From a virus, in the IMG/VR virus record IMGVR_UViG_3300002447_000014, positions 1-34,642 of that record: DNA of 34,642 nt; one strand, given 5' to 3'. Below are positions 7,382 to 14,553 of the stretch, one piece after another (the stretch's first letter is position 1; every line of letters begins with the position of its first letter). The translations under genes and the position numbers were made by a program. Below the pieces are notes generated by a model. It was not told the DNA's origin, searched no databases, and worked only from the letters and a program-made list of their open reading frames with translations.

Positions 7382-7410
7382 ATTTTACATGAAGATGAAG
7401 TCAGTGTCAA
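7382..7410 (-). promoter_or_regulatory. Sigma70-like promoter
   Basis: TTGACA (7405-7410), 17-bp spacer, TAAAAT (7382-7387) on the minus strand. The -10 is weaker than in the other sites. It lies over the 3' end of the putative metalloprotease gene and would drive the gene starting at 7350. Confidence 0.6.
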
Positions 7411-8059
7411 CTTTCATTAGGCGCACATAAATCTTTTTGGCAAGTCGTCTTAACAACGGACTTATGGGTTTTTCAAAATGGCTAACATAAGCATTAAGAT
7501 TTGGGCTGACAAATTCCTCTTTGACCTTAAGTCTAGCCAATGTTGTGAATTTGGGCATATAACGTAATGCTCGATATTTACCAACGGTTCGGCAAAGTTC
7601 AATGGCTATGCTCAATGCGTAAGCATCTAGTTCGTCCGGGTCTTGTAAGTATTCGTGAAATTCTTGTTCAGCATCCGCTCGTTCCCAAAACTCTTTATGT
7701 TTACGTTTTCGGCTTTGTCGCTGATGTTTGTACTCGTGTATAGTAGCATCAAATATTTGAACAAGTAAATCTGTTATCTGAGCATGGCTCCAAATAACGT
7801 CTTTATCAAAATTATGATATATTATTACTTCAATTGGGGTTTCTTTATTTTGATCGTCTTCGGGATCATAATATGCGTTTACATAAAATTCTTCCGTAGC
7901 AAGAAACTTTTTTATTTGCGACTTTATTTTTAAATCTAATCCGGCCCTACGAAACCCACGGCGTAATTCTACTAACAACTTTGGAAAACTAGTATCTTGT
8001 TTAGTCTTGTGTCTAACTTGTGTACAAATCAAACATACAGTTTCCATTATTGAGTTCAT
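7385..8059 (-). CDS. Putative HExxH metalloprotease-like protein
   Basis: A 224-residue protein. Residues 108-112 read HEYKH, an HExxH zinc-binding and catalytic motif, preceded by a hydrophobic helix (LLVQIFDATI). About 30 residues on, DPDELDAYA (140-148) could supply the third acidic ligand, as in gluzincin-like phage proteins that have a helix-borne HExxH and a downstream DExDAYA motif. The N-terminus has CxxC (CLIC). It lacks a signal peptide, so a cytosolic role such as host-protein cleavage or head maturation is possible. The assignment rests on motifs only. An alternative Met lies four codons in. Confidence 0.55.
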   Translation of the reverse strand: MNSIMETVCLICTQVRHKTKQDTSFPKLLVELRRGFRRAGLDLKIKSQIKKFLATEEFYVNAYYDPEDDQNKETPIEVIIYHNFDKDVIWSHAQITDLLVQIFDATIHEYKHQRQSRKRKHKEFWERADAEQEFHEYLQDPDELDAYALSIAIELCRTVGKYRALRYMPKFTTLARLKVKEEFVSPNLNAYVSHFEKPISPLLRRLAKKIYVRLMKVDTDFIFM

Positions 8060-8061
8060 AG

Positions 8062-8280
8062 TTACAACCTATAAGTTACTCTGCCCTTTGTAAGGTCGTA
8101 CGGACTGACTTCCAACTTAACCTTATCACCCAAAATTATCCTAATCTTGTGTTGTTTTAGTTTACCACCCATGTAGCACAAAATTGGATTTGGTGCTTGA
8201 TCTATCTTAACCCTAAACATATTTCCAGGTAATACTTCTTCAACAGTTCCTACTAGTTCAATAATGTCGTCTTTAGCCAT
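8062..8280 (-). CDS. infA: Translation initiation factor IF-1 homologue
   Basis: A 72-residue protein, the same length as bacterial IF-1, aligning end to end with it. It begins MAKDDIIELVGTVEEVLPG where E. coli IF-1 has MAKEDNIEMQGTVLETLPN. It continues with NMFRVKID, then GGKLKQHKIRIILGDKVKLE and SPYDLTKGRVTYRL. This is the OB-fold S1-like domain of IF-1, which binds the 30S A site and helps IF-2 and IF-3. The middle (APNPILCYMGG) differs from the usual VTAHISG, so A-site contacts may differ. In a phage it could tune host initiation toward viral mRNAs, which is inference. It overlaps the AbrB-like gene by 8 bases. Confidence 0.85.
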   Translation of the reverse strand: MAKDDIIELVGTVEEVLPGNMFRVKIDQAPNPILCYMGGKLKQHKIRIILGDKVKLEVSPYDLTKGRVTYRL

Positions 8281-8449
8281 TTACCTTAGATAGTACCATA
8301 GCACCATCTTCTACTTTAATGTTAATAGTATCGCCTTCTACCCAACCCTGAGCTTCGCAAATTTCTGGAGGTAGTTTCATAATGACATTATCTGGATCAT
8401 CAGGAATGTCTTCAAATAGTTCTTCGACTGTATATGTTGTTTTTGTCAT
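8273..8449 (-). CDS. AbrB/SpoVT-MazE-like swapped-hairpin protein
   Basis: A 58-codon frame from ATG 8449 to TAA 8273. The core (VIMKLPPEICEAQGWVEGDT and INIKVEDGAMVLSKV) follows the swapped-hairpin AbrB fold used by MazE-type antitoxins and transition-state regulators: a strand, then LPxExxExxGWxEGDxIxI, then a strand with xGxxxL. It may bind DNA as a dimer and regulate phage or host genes. The usual toxin partner is not next to it; the neighbour is IF-1, whose start it overlaps by 8 bases. The start is preceded by TAAATACATT and no clear Shine-Dalgarno. Confidence 0.7.
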   Translation of the reverse strand: MTKTTYTVEELFEDIPDDPDNVIMKLPPEICEAQGWVEGDTINIKVEDGAMVLSKVNG

Positions 8450-8461
8450 AATGTATTTACT

Positions 8462-8863
8462 TTAAATTCCGTCATCTTCCCATGGTACAGGAAACCAGCC
8501 TAGTCTGTCAAGATCTGTGGCAATCTCATCTGTAACATGTCCTTCGCCAACATGCCCAAGTTTTTTCCATTCAGGGTCTTCTTCATAGCTCATTGCTACT
8601 CCGCCCATACCACTACAGTAATAGTTCATGTAGTCTTCACCCTTATTTCTAAGGTTTGCTACAATGCCGCCAGCGCCACGCCAACTAGCTGACCACAAAT
8701 CTTTATCTGGGTCCTGTCGCAACGTAGGCCAAAGTTCTTTTGGACACCATTGCATATTACACCATGCGGCATATAAGTTTTGAGCATAGCGTCCGTCATC
8801 CGCACGAATCTTTGCCATCATTTCAGGACAGTTGCGTATGTCCTCAACTAAATCGTATTTCAA
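8462..8863 (-). CDS. Conserved phage/bacterial protein of unknown function
   Basis: A 133-residue protein of a family seen in many phages, recognisable by LYAAWCNMQW, then WSASWRGAGGIVANLRNKGE, YYCSGMGG and VGEGHVTDEIATDLDRLGW. The conserved Trp, Gly and Cys pattern suggests a small folded domain, but no activity is known. The likely start is TTG at 8863, whose TTGA overlaps the TGA stop of the upstream gene, the same coupling arrangement as the ATGA overlaps nearby. No signal peptide. Confidence 0.7.
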   Translation of the reverse strand: MKYDLVEDIRNCPEMMAKIRADDGRYAQNLYAAWCNMQWCPKELWPTLRQDPDKDLWSASWRGAGGIVANLRNKGEDYMNYYCSGMGGVAMSYEEDPEWKKLGHVGEGHVTDEIATDLDRLGWFPVPWEDDGI

Positions 8864-9180
8864 TGGTATGCGCCCCTAAAACAATGTAAAACTTCGTGTC
8901 CTAAATTATGAATACTAGCCATTTTAGGCGTCATAATAATACATTCCTTACCTTCCCAAAACGAACAAGCCTGTACGTTAAAACGGAAAACTCCTCCGCC
9001 CCGTTTTTTACTTTCTGCGTTACAAGCGGCATCGATGTCTTTGACTACAACCCACCGCAATTTGACATCCATCACTTCATTTTTTGTAGCGTCAAATTTG
9101 GATTCTGGATTTTTCCAATCCCAAGTTTGTGCCATAGCTGTATTAGTAATAAGTAGTAGTACCAAAAGTGCCTTTTTCAT
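8860..9180 (-). CDS. Secreted small HExxH protein (putative metalloprotease)
   Basis: The start is placed at ATG 9180, giving MKKALLVLLLITNTAMA, a clean Sec signal peptide cleaved before QTWDWKN. An upstream extension would run through a tRNA-like gene and is rejected. The mature protein ends in HNLGHEVLHCFRGAYH. It contains HEVLH (H95, E96, H99), an HExxH zinc motif, with a C-terminal His106 as possible third ligand. Three other Cys may form disulphides. It may act in the periplasm, on cell wall or envelope proteins, but that is inference. Its stop overlaps the next gene as TTGA. Confidence 0.65.
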   Translation of the reverse strand: MKKALLVLLLITNTAMAQTWDWKNPESKFDATKNEVMDVKLRWVVVKDIDAACNAESKKRGGGVFRFNVQACSFWEGKECIIMTPKMASIHNLGHEVLHCFRGAYH

Positions 9181-9209
9181 AAACTGCCTTTCTGTGCCTG
9201 TGTTAAAAA

Positions 9210-9320
9210 TGGTGTAGACGGTAGGATTCGAACCTACAAAGCCGCCCAATGGGCTAGGCCCTGTCCCTCCGTTCGCCGAAGCTACTAGGAGGAGGTATAC
9301 CATGTTCCACTCACGTCTAC
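9210..9320 (-). tRNA. Atypical tRNA-like gene, isotype unclear
   Basis: On the minus strand, positions 9320-9314 (GTAGACG) pair perfectly with 9220-9214 (CGTCTAC), followed by ACCA with an encoded CCA end. A perfect T arm (GTAGG, loop TTCGAAT, CCTAC) precedes the 3' acceptor strand. The 5' part (TGAGTGGAACATGGTATACC) looks like the D arm of class II tRNAs such as tRNA-Leu. The gene is 111 nt, longer than usual (about 85-95 nt for class II). The region between the D and T arms does not fold into a normal 7-base anticodon loop: a CCTCC/GGAGG stem encloses 17 bases, then a GC-rich variable segment. Possible explanations are a very long variable arm, a small insertion, or a degenerate gene. A consensus promoter lies just upstream. 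Confidence 0.6.
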
Positions 9321-9326
9321 CATTGT

Positions 9327-9355
9327 ATTATATACTTATTTGTAAATACTGTCAA
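9327..9355 (-). promoter_or_regulatory. Consensus sigma70 promoter of the tRNA-like gene
   Basis: TTGACA (9350-9355), 17-bp spacer, TATAAT (9327-9332) on the minus strand: a perfect host consensus. The -10 box ends 7 bases before the tRNA 5' end. The -35 box overlaps the start codon of the divergent radical SAM gene, so the two directions share about 35 bp. Confidence 0.85.
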
Positions 9356-10344
9356 TGAGCTTTTCAACCATTCCTTTCCAAAATATTGTACGGTTTGGGC
9401 AACGCACAATGCTAGCCAAACCATTATTTTCTACCAGTTGGATTTTGGGTAGATTCTGTAATTATAGTTGTAGCTATTGTTGGCCATATGCCCGTAGCGA
9501 CAAATTGGATCACCAGCCGCTTGAAGTGTATAAATCTACTGTAGACGAGATTAAGCGTCAAGCACGAGCTAATGGGTTTAACCAGTTCCATTGGTCGTTC
9601 AGCGGAGGTGAGCCTACTGCTTATAAACAATTGCCAGACTTAGTTAAACATTTGGACGAAAAGGAAAGTACCTACCAAAGTATACACATGACTACCAATT
9701 TGTCACCGGGAAGCAAATGGTGGAACACTTGGTGTAAGAATACTGAACTATTACAACGCCGTAGTATTACGGCCAGCTTCCACGATGAGTTTGCCAAGGA
9801 ACAAGAGTTCGGCGACAAGTGTTTACAATTACAATACGAGCTAGTACACGTTACAATCAATCAAGTTATGGTGCCAGAAAAGTTCTACGAACTCTATGAA
9901 CGCATGGAACGTTTTCACAACCGTGGAATCAACGTTACTTTAAAGCCTCAAAGTGATCCGACAGCGAGTGCGGTTGTTGAGGGTTATACTGATGATATGA
10001 TACACAAGATGCGTGAAGGATTTCCGCAACGTGCTAATGGTGAGGAACTTTATCAAATAGCATTATACGAAGCAGATGGAACAGAACACTTATTTGATCA
10101 AGCCGAGCGATTTAACGCATTTGGATTCAATAAGTTTAGTGGGTGGAATTGTAACGCTGGATACCAAAGTGTTATAATTAGAGGAACGGAAGTAAAACGT
10201 AGTTATAGTTGTCACGACCAACCATTAGGTACACTTTCGAACTTTAAATTATTTGACAGCCCGCAAGAATGTATAACTAATACATGTGTCAGTAGTGCTG
10301 ACAGTAAGATACCAAAGGAAATAAAATGGCTAAAAGAATCTTAA
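9355..10344 (+). CDS. Radical SAM enzyme
   Basis: A 329-residue radical SAM protein. Residues 35-42 (CNYSCSYC) are the CxxxCxxC motif that binds the [4Fe-4S] cluster, and SGGEPT at 83-88 is the SAM-binding motif. A C-terminal part with further Cys (CNAGYQS near residue 268, SCHDQPLG, then CITNTC) suggests an auxiliary iron-sulphur cluster, as in SPASM- or twitch-type enzymes that modify peptides or small molecules. Substrate unknown. It is the first gene of the island and its start lacks a Shine-Dalgarno; TAAATA lies 6 bases upstream of ATG. An alternative Met is residue 19. The 3' end overlaps the CysC/nucleotidyltransferase gene by 19 bases, suggesting linked function. Confidence 0.8.
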   Translation: MSFSTIPFQNIVRFGQRTMLAKPLFSTSWILGRFCNYSCSYCWPYARSDKLDHQPLEVYKSTVDEIKRQARANGFNQFHWSFSGGEPTAYKQLPDLVKHLDEKESTYQSIHMTTNLSPGSKWWNTWCKNTELLQRRSITASFHDEFAKEQEFGDKCLQLQYELVHVTINQVMVPEKFYELYERMERFHNRGINVTLKPQSDPTASAVVEGYTDDMIHKMREGFPQRANGEELYQIALYEADGTEHLFDQAERFNAFGFNKFSGWNCNAGYQSVIIRGTEVKRSYSCHDQPLGTLSNFKLFDSPQECITNTCVSSADSKIPKEIKWLKES

Positions 10345-11186
10345 TTATGGGATTACCTGGTTCGGGCAAAACCTATTTTGCTGAACGACTTAAAAAATAC
10401 ATAGAAGAAAATGGGGATTTATATAAAGTAAATCCAAATAGGTTGTTAAATTATGAAGGCATCCCGGGCCCTGACATGTTGAAAGTAGGAGTGGATTGGT
10501 TCAATGCCGATGATGTTCGTAAAAGATTCAACGACTGGGATTTTAGCCGTGAAGGGCGCATTCGTCAAAGTATCAGAATGTTTGATTTTGCTATCAACTG
10601 TACAGGTGATTTTGTTATCTGTGATTTTGTAGCACCGCTAGTTGAAATGCGTAACAACTTTAAAGCCGACTGGACTATCTGGATCGACACAATCGACGCT
10701 GGCCGCTTTGACGATACTAACAAAGCATTCGTTCCACCCGAGCAATATGATTTTAGGATAATCGAACAAAATGCTGAAAAGTGGGTCGAGTTTGTGGGCC
10801 AGCACATTTTAGAAAATAAACGTCGTCCTACATTTGATTGGCAAAAAGAGACGGTACAAATGTTAGGTAGGTGGCAACCTTGGCATGAAGGCCATCGTAA
10901 ATTATTTGAACGTTCTATTGCCAAAACAGGTCAAGTAGTTATTCAAATACGTGATTGCCAAGGCTGGCAAGGAAGCAACCCGTTTGCTATAGATCAAGTT
11001 AAGAGTTATATTAAACGTGACTTAGATCCGCTATTCCAAGGACAGTATGAAATACAAGTTGTACCCAACATTGTAAACATTACCTATGGTCGAGATGTAG
11101 GTTATAAAATCGAACAAGAAACATTTGATGACGCTACACACTCTATCTCTGCTACAAAAATCCGCAAGGAACTAGGTTTGAAATAA
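10326..11186 (+). CDS. CysC-like kinase fused to nucleotidyltransferase
   Basis: A 286-residue two-domain protein. Residues 1-160 form a P-loop kinase: Walker A GLPGSGKT (9-16), then FNADDVRKRFND and FSREGRIRQSIRM, the pattern of adenylylsulfate kinase (CysC). Residues ~175-286 form a nucleotidyltransferase with GRWQPWHEGH (182-191), containing the HxGH active site, and ISATKIR (275-281), the second signature of cytidylyl/adenylyltransferases. The pair suggests phosphorylation and nucleotide activation of one substrate. Related kinase/cytidylyltransferase pairs work in phosphoramidate decoration of capsules, though here the substrate is unknown. The start has an AAGGA site. It overlaps the radical SAM gene before it and the DUF2061 gene after it. 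Confidence 0.75.
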   Translation: MAKRILIMGLPGSGKTYFAERLKKYIEENGDLYKVNPNRLLNYEGIPGPDMLKVGVDWFNADDVRKRFNDWDFSREGRIRQSIRMFDFAINCTGDFVICDFVAPLVEMRNNFKADWTIWIDTIDAGRFDDTNKAFVPPEQYDFRIIEQNAEKWVEFVGQHILENKRRPTFDWQKETVQMLGRWQPWHEGHRKLFERSIAKTGQVVIQIRDCQGWQGSNPFAIDQVKSYIKRDLDPLFQGQYEIQVVPNIVNITYGRDVGYKIEQETFDDATHSISATKIRKELGLK

Positions 11187-11386
11187 TGGATAAGCCCAGC
11201 CGTAGCTTAGTAAAAACCATTACCTGGCGTATAACAGGTAGTGGTGCTACGTTTGGAATTAGTTATTTAATATCTGGAAATTTTGTTGTTGCTGGTAGTA
11301 TAGCAAGTATACAATTAATTACAAATACCGTACTATACTTTATTCATGAACGAGTATGGGATCGAATTAAATGGGGACGTAATTGA
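11186..11386 (+). CDS. DUF2061 small membrane protein
   Basis: A 66-residue protein with the DUF2061 pattern: RSLVKTITWRITGSGATFGI, then SYLISGNFVVAGSIASIQL, and the C-terminal YFIHERVWDRIKWG. Two hydrophobic segments cross the inner membrane. In bacteria DUF2061 proteins are encoded beside, or fused to, CysC-type kinases, so the location right after the CysC-like gene (1-base overlap TAATG) is informative. The role is unknown; it may anchor or support the kinase. It overlaps the next gene as TTGA. Confidence 0.8.
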   Translation: MDKPSRSLVKTITWRITGSGATFGISYLISGNFVVAGSIASIQLITNTVLYFIHERVWDRIKWGRN

Positions 11387-11976
11387 ATATTAATTTAGAT
11401 CACTTTCACTATTGGATGCAAGCCGTAAGGCAAAGTCCTGACCCAATGCGAACATTAGATTGTTTCTGGGCAGGGCAGATGAAAAGCAAAGATTGGTTGT
11501 GTAAACAATTACGCAAACATGTCAATAAGTTTGTTACGGTGGACATACACGGCGGCTGGAATGGTGTACTTGCTAGTATGCTGTTCCAAAGCGATGTGCC
11601 AGTTACTAGTATTCGCAGTGTAGACATTGATCCGGCATGTGAGCCTATTGCTAATATGATGAATAAAGCAGAGGAGATATACGGCAAGTTTCGTGCTGTT
11701 ACTGCTGATATGTGTGCTATCCGTAGTGATGCTGATGTAGTTATAAACACTAGCTGTGAACATATTACACAGGACCAATACGACTTGTGGTTAAGTGGCA
11801 TGCCGCATAACACATTATTTGTATTACAAAGTAACAACTATAACATACCTGAACATATAAGAATTGCCAACAGTTTAGATGAGTTTAAACAACAATGTAA
11901 TCTCGGTACTGTAAAGTGGGCTGGTGAATTGGAATTGCCACTTTACACCCGCTATATGATTATTGGGACTGTTTAA
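11383..11976 (+). CDS. Methyltransferase-like (Rossmann) protein
   Basis: A 197-residue protein that begins with TTG (TTGA overlapping the previous stop). A Rossmann-like core is visible: VTVDIHGGWNGVLASML (motif I-like, Gly-rich), then IRSVDIDP (acidic end of strand 2 for ribose binding), then VTADMCAI and ADVVINTSCEHI. The C-terminal portion (HNTLFVLQSNNYNIPEHI) fits the last strands of class I SAM-dependent methyltransferases. The acceptor is unknown. Its 3' end converges with and overlaps the minus-strand radical SAM gene by 17 bases. Confidence in the fold is moderate; in the reaction low. Confidence 0.65.
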   Translation: MNINLDHFHYWMQAVRQSPDPMRTLDCFWAGQMKSKDWLCKQLRKHVNKFVTVDIHGGWNGVLASMLFQSDVPVTSIRSVDIDPACEPIANMMNKAEEIYGKFRAVTADMCAIRSDADVVINTSCEHITQDQYDLWLSGMPHNTLFVLQSNNYNIPEHIRIANSLDEFKQQCNLGTVKWAGELELPLYTRYMIIGTV

Positions 11977-13039
11977 ATTCCGTAGTAGCTAACTTGCCAA
12001 ATTCGGCAGGGTCATTAAATCTTCCTTCAAAGGAAGAACACACTCCAGAACATATTAACAAGCGACCATTGTTGTAATCCTTGTCCCATCGTTTCTCAAC
12101 TTGGTTAAAAAATTCGCCTTGTACAATAGTATCCCAGTCTTGTTTGTGTAAGTCTATTAAATCACCGCCGGCATCGTTCCATAACTGTTTCCAACCATCT
12201 GGAACTGATACGTGTTTCTGTGCCCAAAAGTTTGAAGCCATAAAACAACAAGGAAACACATGACCTGTAAAATCTATATAAACATCTTGATGCTCTTTAG
12301 CATAACACTTAATACAACTATTGTTCGAATTCTTTAATAAATCATCGACTTTAACAACTTTAGGTTGGAACATTACTTTGTGTATCATCTCTTTCTGTCC
12401 TGGGGGTTGTATAAGTACCCCGCCAGTGCCGTAACGCTGTACACCCATGATGTCATCCATTAAAAATCTATGACTAGGTTTAACTATGAATTTCTTAAAT
12501 CCCATTTGCTCAGCAAGTGTACGTCCATCTTCAACTTGATGTTCGTTATGTTGAAACACAATAAATTGCCATAACGCAGTACCGCCTGCGGCAATAAATG
12601 CTCGAGCATTTTCCATCGCCTTCTTCCAACTTACATTTACACGATATATGTTGTTAGTATCTTCTAATCCGTCTAACGCAAATTGTACTTCGTCATCAGG
12701 CCCTAGTGCGTGGGCAAGCCTAGTCCACCAATCAGGACTTTTCATACCGCCGTTTGTGCTTACGTTAATTTTAAATTTACCTTTGGCACGGACTTTTTTG
12801 ACTACCTCAATAAAGTTTGGAGCGGCACACGGATCGCCTATAGATCCAGCAAATCGTAATATTTCTAAATTCTCGTAAACAGTAGATGGTATTCTATCAA
12901 ACACATCTGCTTGTAAGTAGCCTTCCTCAAACCAAGAATGATCTCCTGGTTTAATTTCACGAATACACTGCGGGCAAGCGGCATTACATATACCGCTATT
13001 CTCTACTTCGATTTCTCTAATTTTATGATAGAAGGTCAT
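11960..13039 (-). CDS. Radical SAM/SPASM protein
   Basis: A 359-residue radical SAM protein: CNAACPQC at residues 18-25 is the CxxxCxxC cluster motif. The segment FAGSIGDPCAAPNF replaces the usual GGEP with a GDP motif. FALDGLEDTNNIYR is the strand-turn region seen in SPASM enzymes. C-terminal Cys (SCIKCYAKE, then DFTGHVFPCCFMA, then CSGVC) form a SPASM auxiliary-cluster domain. It is a paralogue of 25986-27083: both share HNEHQV, DGLEDT, ENARAFI and FPCC. Its stop overlaps the convergent methyltransferase-like gene by 17 bases, and its start overlaps the kinase-like gene by 17 bases. Confidence 0.8.
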   Translation of the reverse strand: MTFYHKIREIEVENSGICNAACPQCIREIKPGDHSWFEEGYLQADVFDRIPSTVYENLEILRFAGSIGDPCAAPNFIEVVKKVRAKGKFKINVSTNGGMKSPDWWTRLAHALGPDDEVQFALDGLEDTNNIYRVNVSWKKAMENARAFIAAGGTALWQFIVFQHNEHQVEDGRTLAEQMGFKKFIVKPSHRFLMDDIMGVQRYGTGGVLIQPPGQKEMIHKVMFQPKVVKVDDLLKNSNNSCIKCYAKEHQDVYIDFTGHVFPCCFMASNFWAQKHVSVPDGWKQLWNDAGGDLIDLHKQDWDTIVQGEFFNQVEKRWDKDYNNGRLLICSGVCSSFEGRFNDPAEFGKLATTEFKQSQ

Positions 13040-13730
13040 TATATTTCTTTATAAGGTTGTTGATTAATTCTTCTGGGTAATTGCTTTTAAAACTCTCTAA
13101 CGCAACTTTTTGTAAATCAACACTTGCGTATGGTTTATCGATATCTAAGCCTGCGCTGTTCAGCACTTCTATTAGTTTATCCTGTCGGCTGTCGCTTATT
13201 TGTAATAACAAACTTCGTATGGTAATTCCAGTCTCAGCTTTGTCAAAGCAAAAGAACCAGTTGAATGGCGTTAGAACACCGTCAACTGCAACCCAACTAT
13301 TTGGATGTAAACTACATTTCAAAATGTTAGTGTCCCACATAGTAGTAATAAGATTAGTCCATTGCTCTTGCCAATTAGGTAGTACGTTATCGTAGCCATT
13401 GGCTGTTAAGCCTTGCATATAAAAATCATCACCGTGCCATTTTAAAAATATTCGTCTGTTTGCTGTATCTACGTCAACTAGATCTAATGTTGGCACAACT
13501 TTGGATGCTCGAGCATAGAATAGCAGTTCTCTGTTAAAACGGTCTGATAGCAGTTCGTCTGTCCATTTAAAATTCTCATGTACATAAATGTGGTATCCTT
13601 CTTCACGGTTAAAGCTCATACAAAATGTTTTCTTGTCTGGACTAACATACGGAGTATATACCAAATTGGCACGAACTTGCTCAGTGCCTTCTAAGTTGTA
13701 ATAATGGTTCCAATTTTTTAAATTTGTCAT
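13023..13730 (-). CDS. Kinase-like protein (APH/protein-kinase fold suspected)
   Basis: A 235-residue protein. NRELLFYARASKVVPTLDLV could be the first lobe helix and strand, and RRIFLKWHGDDFYMQ a hinge-like strand. LKCSLHPNSWVAVDGVLTPF and NWFFCFDK resemble the catalytic loop (H-x-N with DG and a later D) of small-molecule phosphotransferases, although the canonical HxDxxxxN is incomplete. If it is a kinase it may be divergent or inactive. It is upstream of, and overlapping by 17 bases, the SPASM radical SAM gene, so the two are probably co-expressed. Alternative: a fold of unknown type. Confidence 0.45.
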   Translation of the reverse strand: MTNLKNWNHYYNLEGTEQVRANLVYTPYVSPDKKTFCMSFNREEGYHIYVHENFKWTDELLSDRFNRELLFYARASKVVPTLDLVDVDTANRRIFLKWHGDDFYMQGLTANGYDNVLPNWQEQWTNLITTMWDTNILKCSLHPNSWVAVDGVLTPFNWFFCFDKAETGITIRSLLLQISDSRQDKLIEVLNSAGLDIDKPYASVDLQKVALESFKSNYPEELINNLIKKYNDLLS

Positions 13731-13773
13731 ATGATTTCTGATAACTACTAGTATTACTTAATTAGCCTTTATT
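13731..13773. promoter_or_regulatory. Divergent 43-bp intergenic region with shared 14-mer
   Basis: This gap separates the divergent kinase-like (minus) and oxygenase-like (plus) genes. It contains TAAAGGCTAATTAA on the minus strand (13758-13771). The identical 14-mer occurs on the plus strand at 15076-15089 in the next divergent gap. Each copy points in the direction of a downstream gene (13730 minus, 15094 plus), so it may be a promoter or translation element. No sigma70-like boxes are seen here. Confidence 0.4.
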
Positions 13774-14553
13774 ATGATCCGCGGAATAAATTCTCAACCC
13801 TACATTGATTTAGATCCTTACCTTGATATACAAGGCTTGCTAGATCTCCATTACAAAATTTGTAAGGGTATTGTACGATCCAAACACAAGAAAGAAGGCA
13901 ACATTGTTAGACCAGGTGGCTTTAACGATGCTTACGAGCTTAACTTTAAACCAACATTCCAAGCAGTAGATGAATACTTTGCCCTGCCAGAAGATCACGA
14001 GATTAGAAGATTAGGAAAAGAAATTGGCGAATGGGATAATCGTGATGAATTTGTATTGTTCTTAAAATTAACACTAGGCGCTTATGATCCGTATCAGTTT
14101 ATTTTTCTTAAAACTGAAGAAGGCGGTTGGGAATCACGTTTCGAAGAAAAAGCATGGACACCTGACGCTGAATATTTTCCTGAATTTAAACAGTGGATTG
14201 AAAAATTACAAGGCACAGTATTTGATCATATAGGAAGAATAATTATCTTTAAAGCAGAACACGATGGGCAGACTGCTTTACATAGAGATTTAATTTATCC
14301 AAATGAAACTGATTATTTTGATCACAGACACGAGTTCATACACTTACGCACACGATTAGACAGGGACTTCTATATATGGGATTCTGAAACAGATACTAAA
14401 GTCACAACAACATCTTATGCTATCTTTTTCAACGACCAGGACTGGCACAACGGTGGATGTTCAAACGTACAAACTTTTAGTATTAGAATAGATGGAAAGT
14501 TTACCGAAGAGTTTAGGCAACGTGTTGGCATTGCTCACTTAGCGAATTACTAA
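13774..14553 (+). CDS. 2-oxoglutarate/Fe(II) oxygenase-like protein
   Basis: A 259-residue double-stranded beta-helix protein. The candidate iron triad is H170-x-D172 (ALHRDLIYP) and H225 (DQDWHNGG); R238 (FSIRIDGKF) would bind 2-oxoglutarate. Such enzymes hydroxylate amino-acid residues or small molecules. It is a paralogue of 24680-25447: both start with a short PYIDL/PFMNL segment, share HRDxxYP and DWHxG and end in GKFTEEF or GHFTEEF. It stands alone on the plus strand; its stop overlaps the convergent oxygenase gene by 15 bases. Substrate unknown. Confidence 0.7.
   Translation: MIRGINSQPYIDLDPYLDIQGLLDLHYKICKGIVRSKHKKEGNIVRPGGFNDAYELNFKPTFQAVDEYFALPEDHEIRRLGKEIGEWDNRDEFVLFLKLTLGAYDPYQFIFLKTEEGGWESRFEEKAWTPDAEYFPEFKQWIEKLQGTVFDHIGRIIIFKAEHDGQTALHRDLIYPNETDYFDHRHEFIHLRTRLDRDFYIWDSETDTKVTTTSYAIFFNDQDWHNGGCSNVQTFSIRIDGKFTEEFRQRVGIAHLANY

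Noticed and set aside
8273-8449. Toxin-antitoxin pair
   Set aside because: The AbrB/MazE-like protein has no adjacent toxin-like gene; its partner is IF-1.
9181-9303. N-terminal extension of the secreted HExxH protein to 9303
   Set aside because: It would translate the tRNA-like gene; the ATG at 9180 gives a clean signal peptide.
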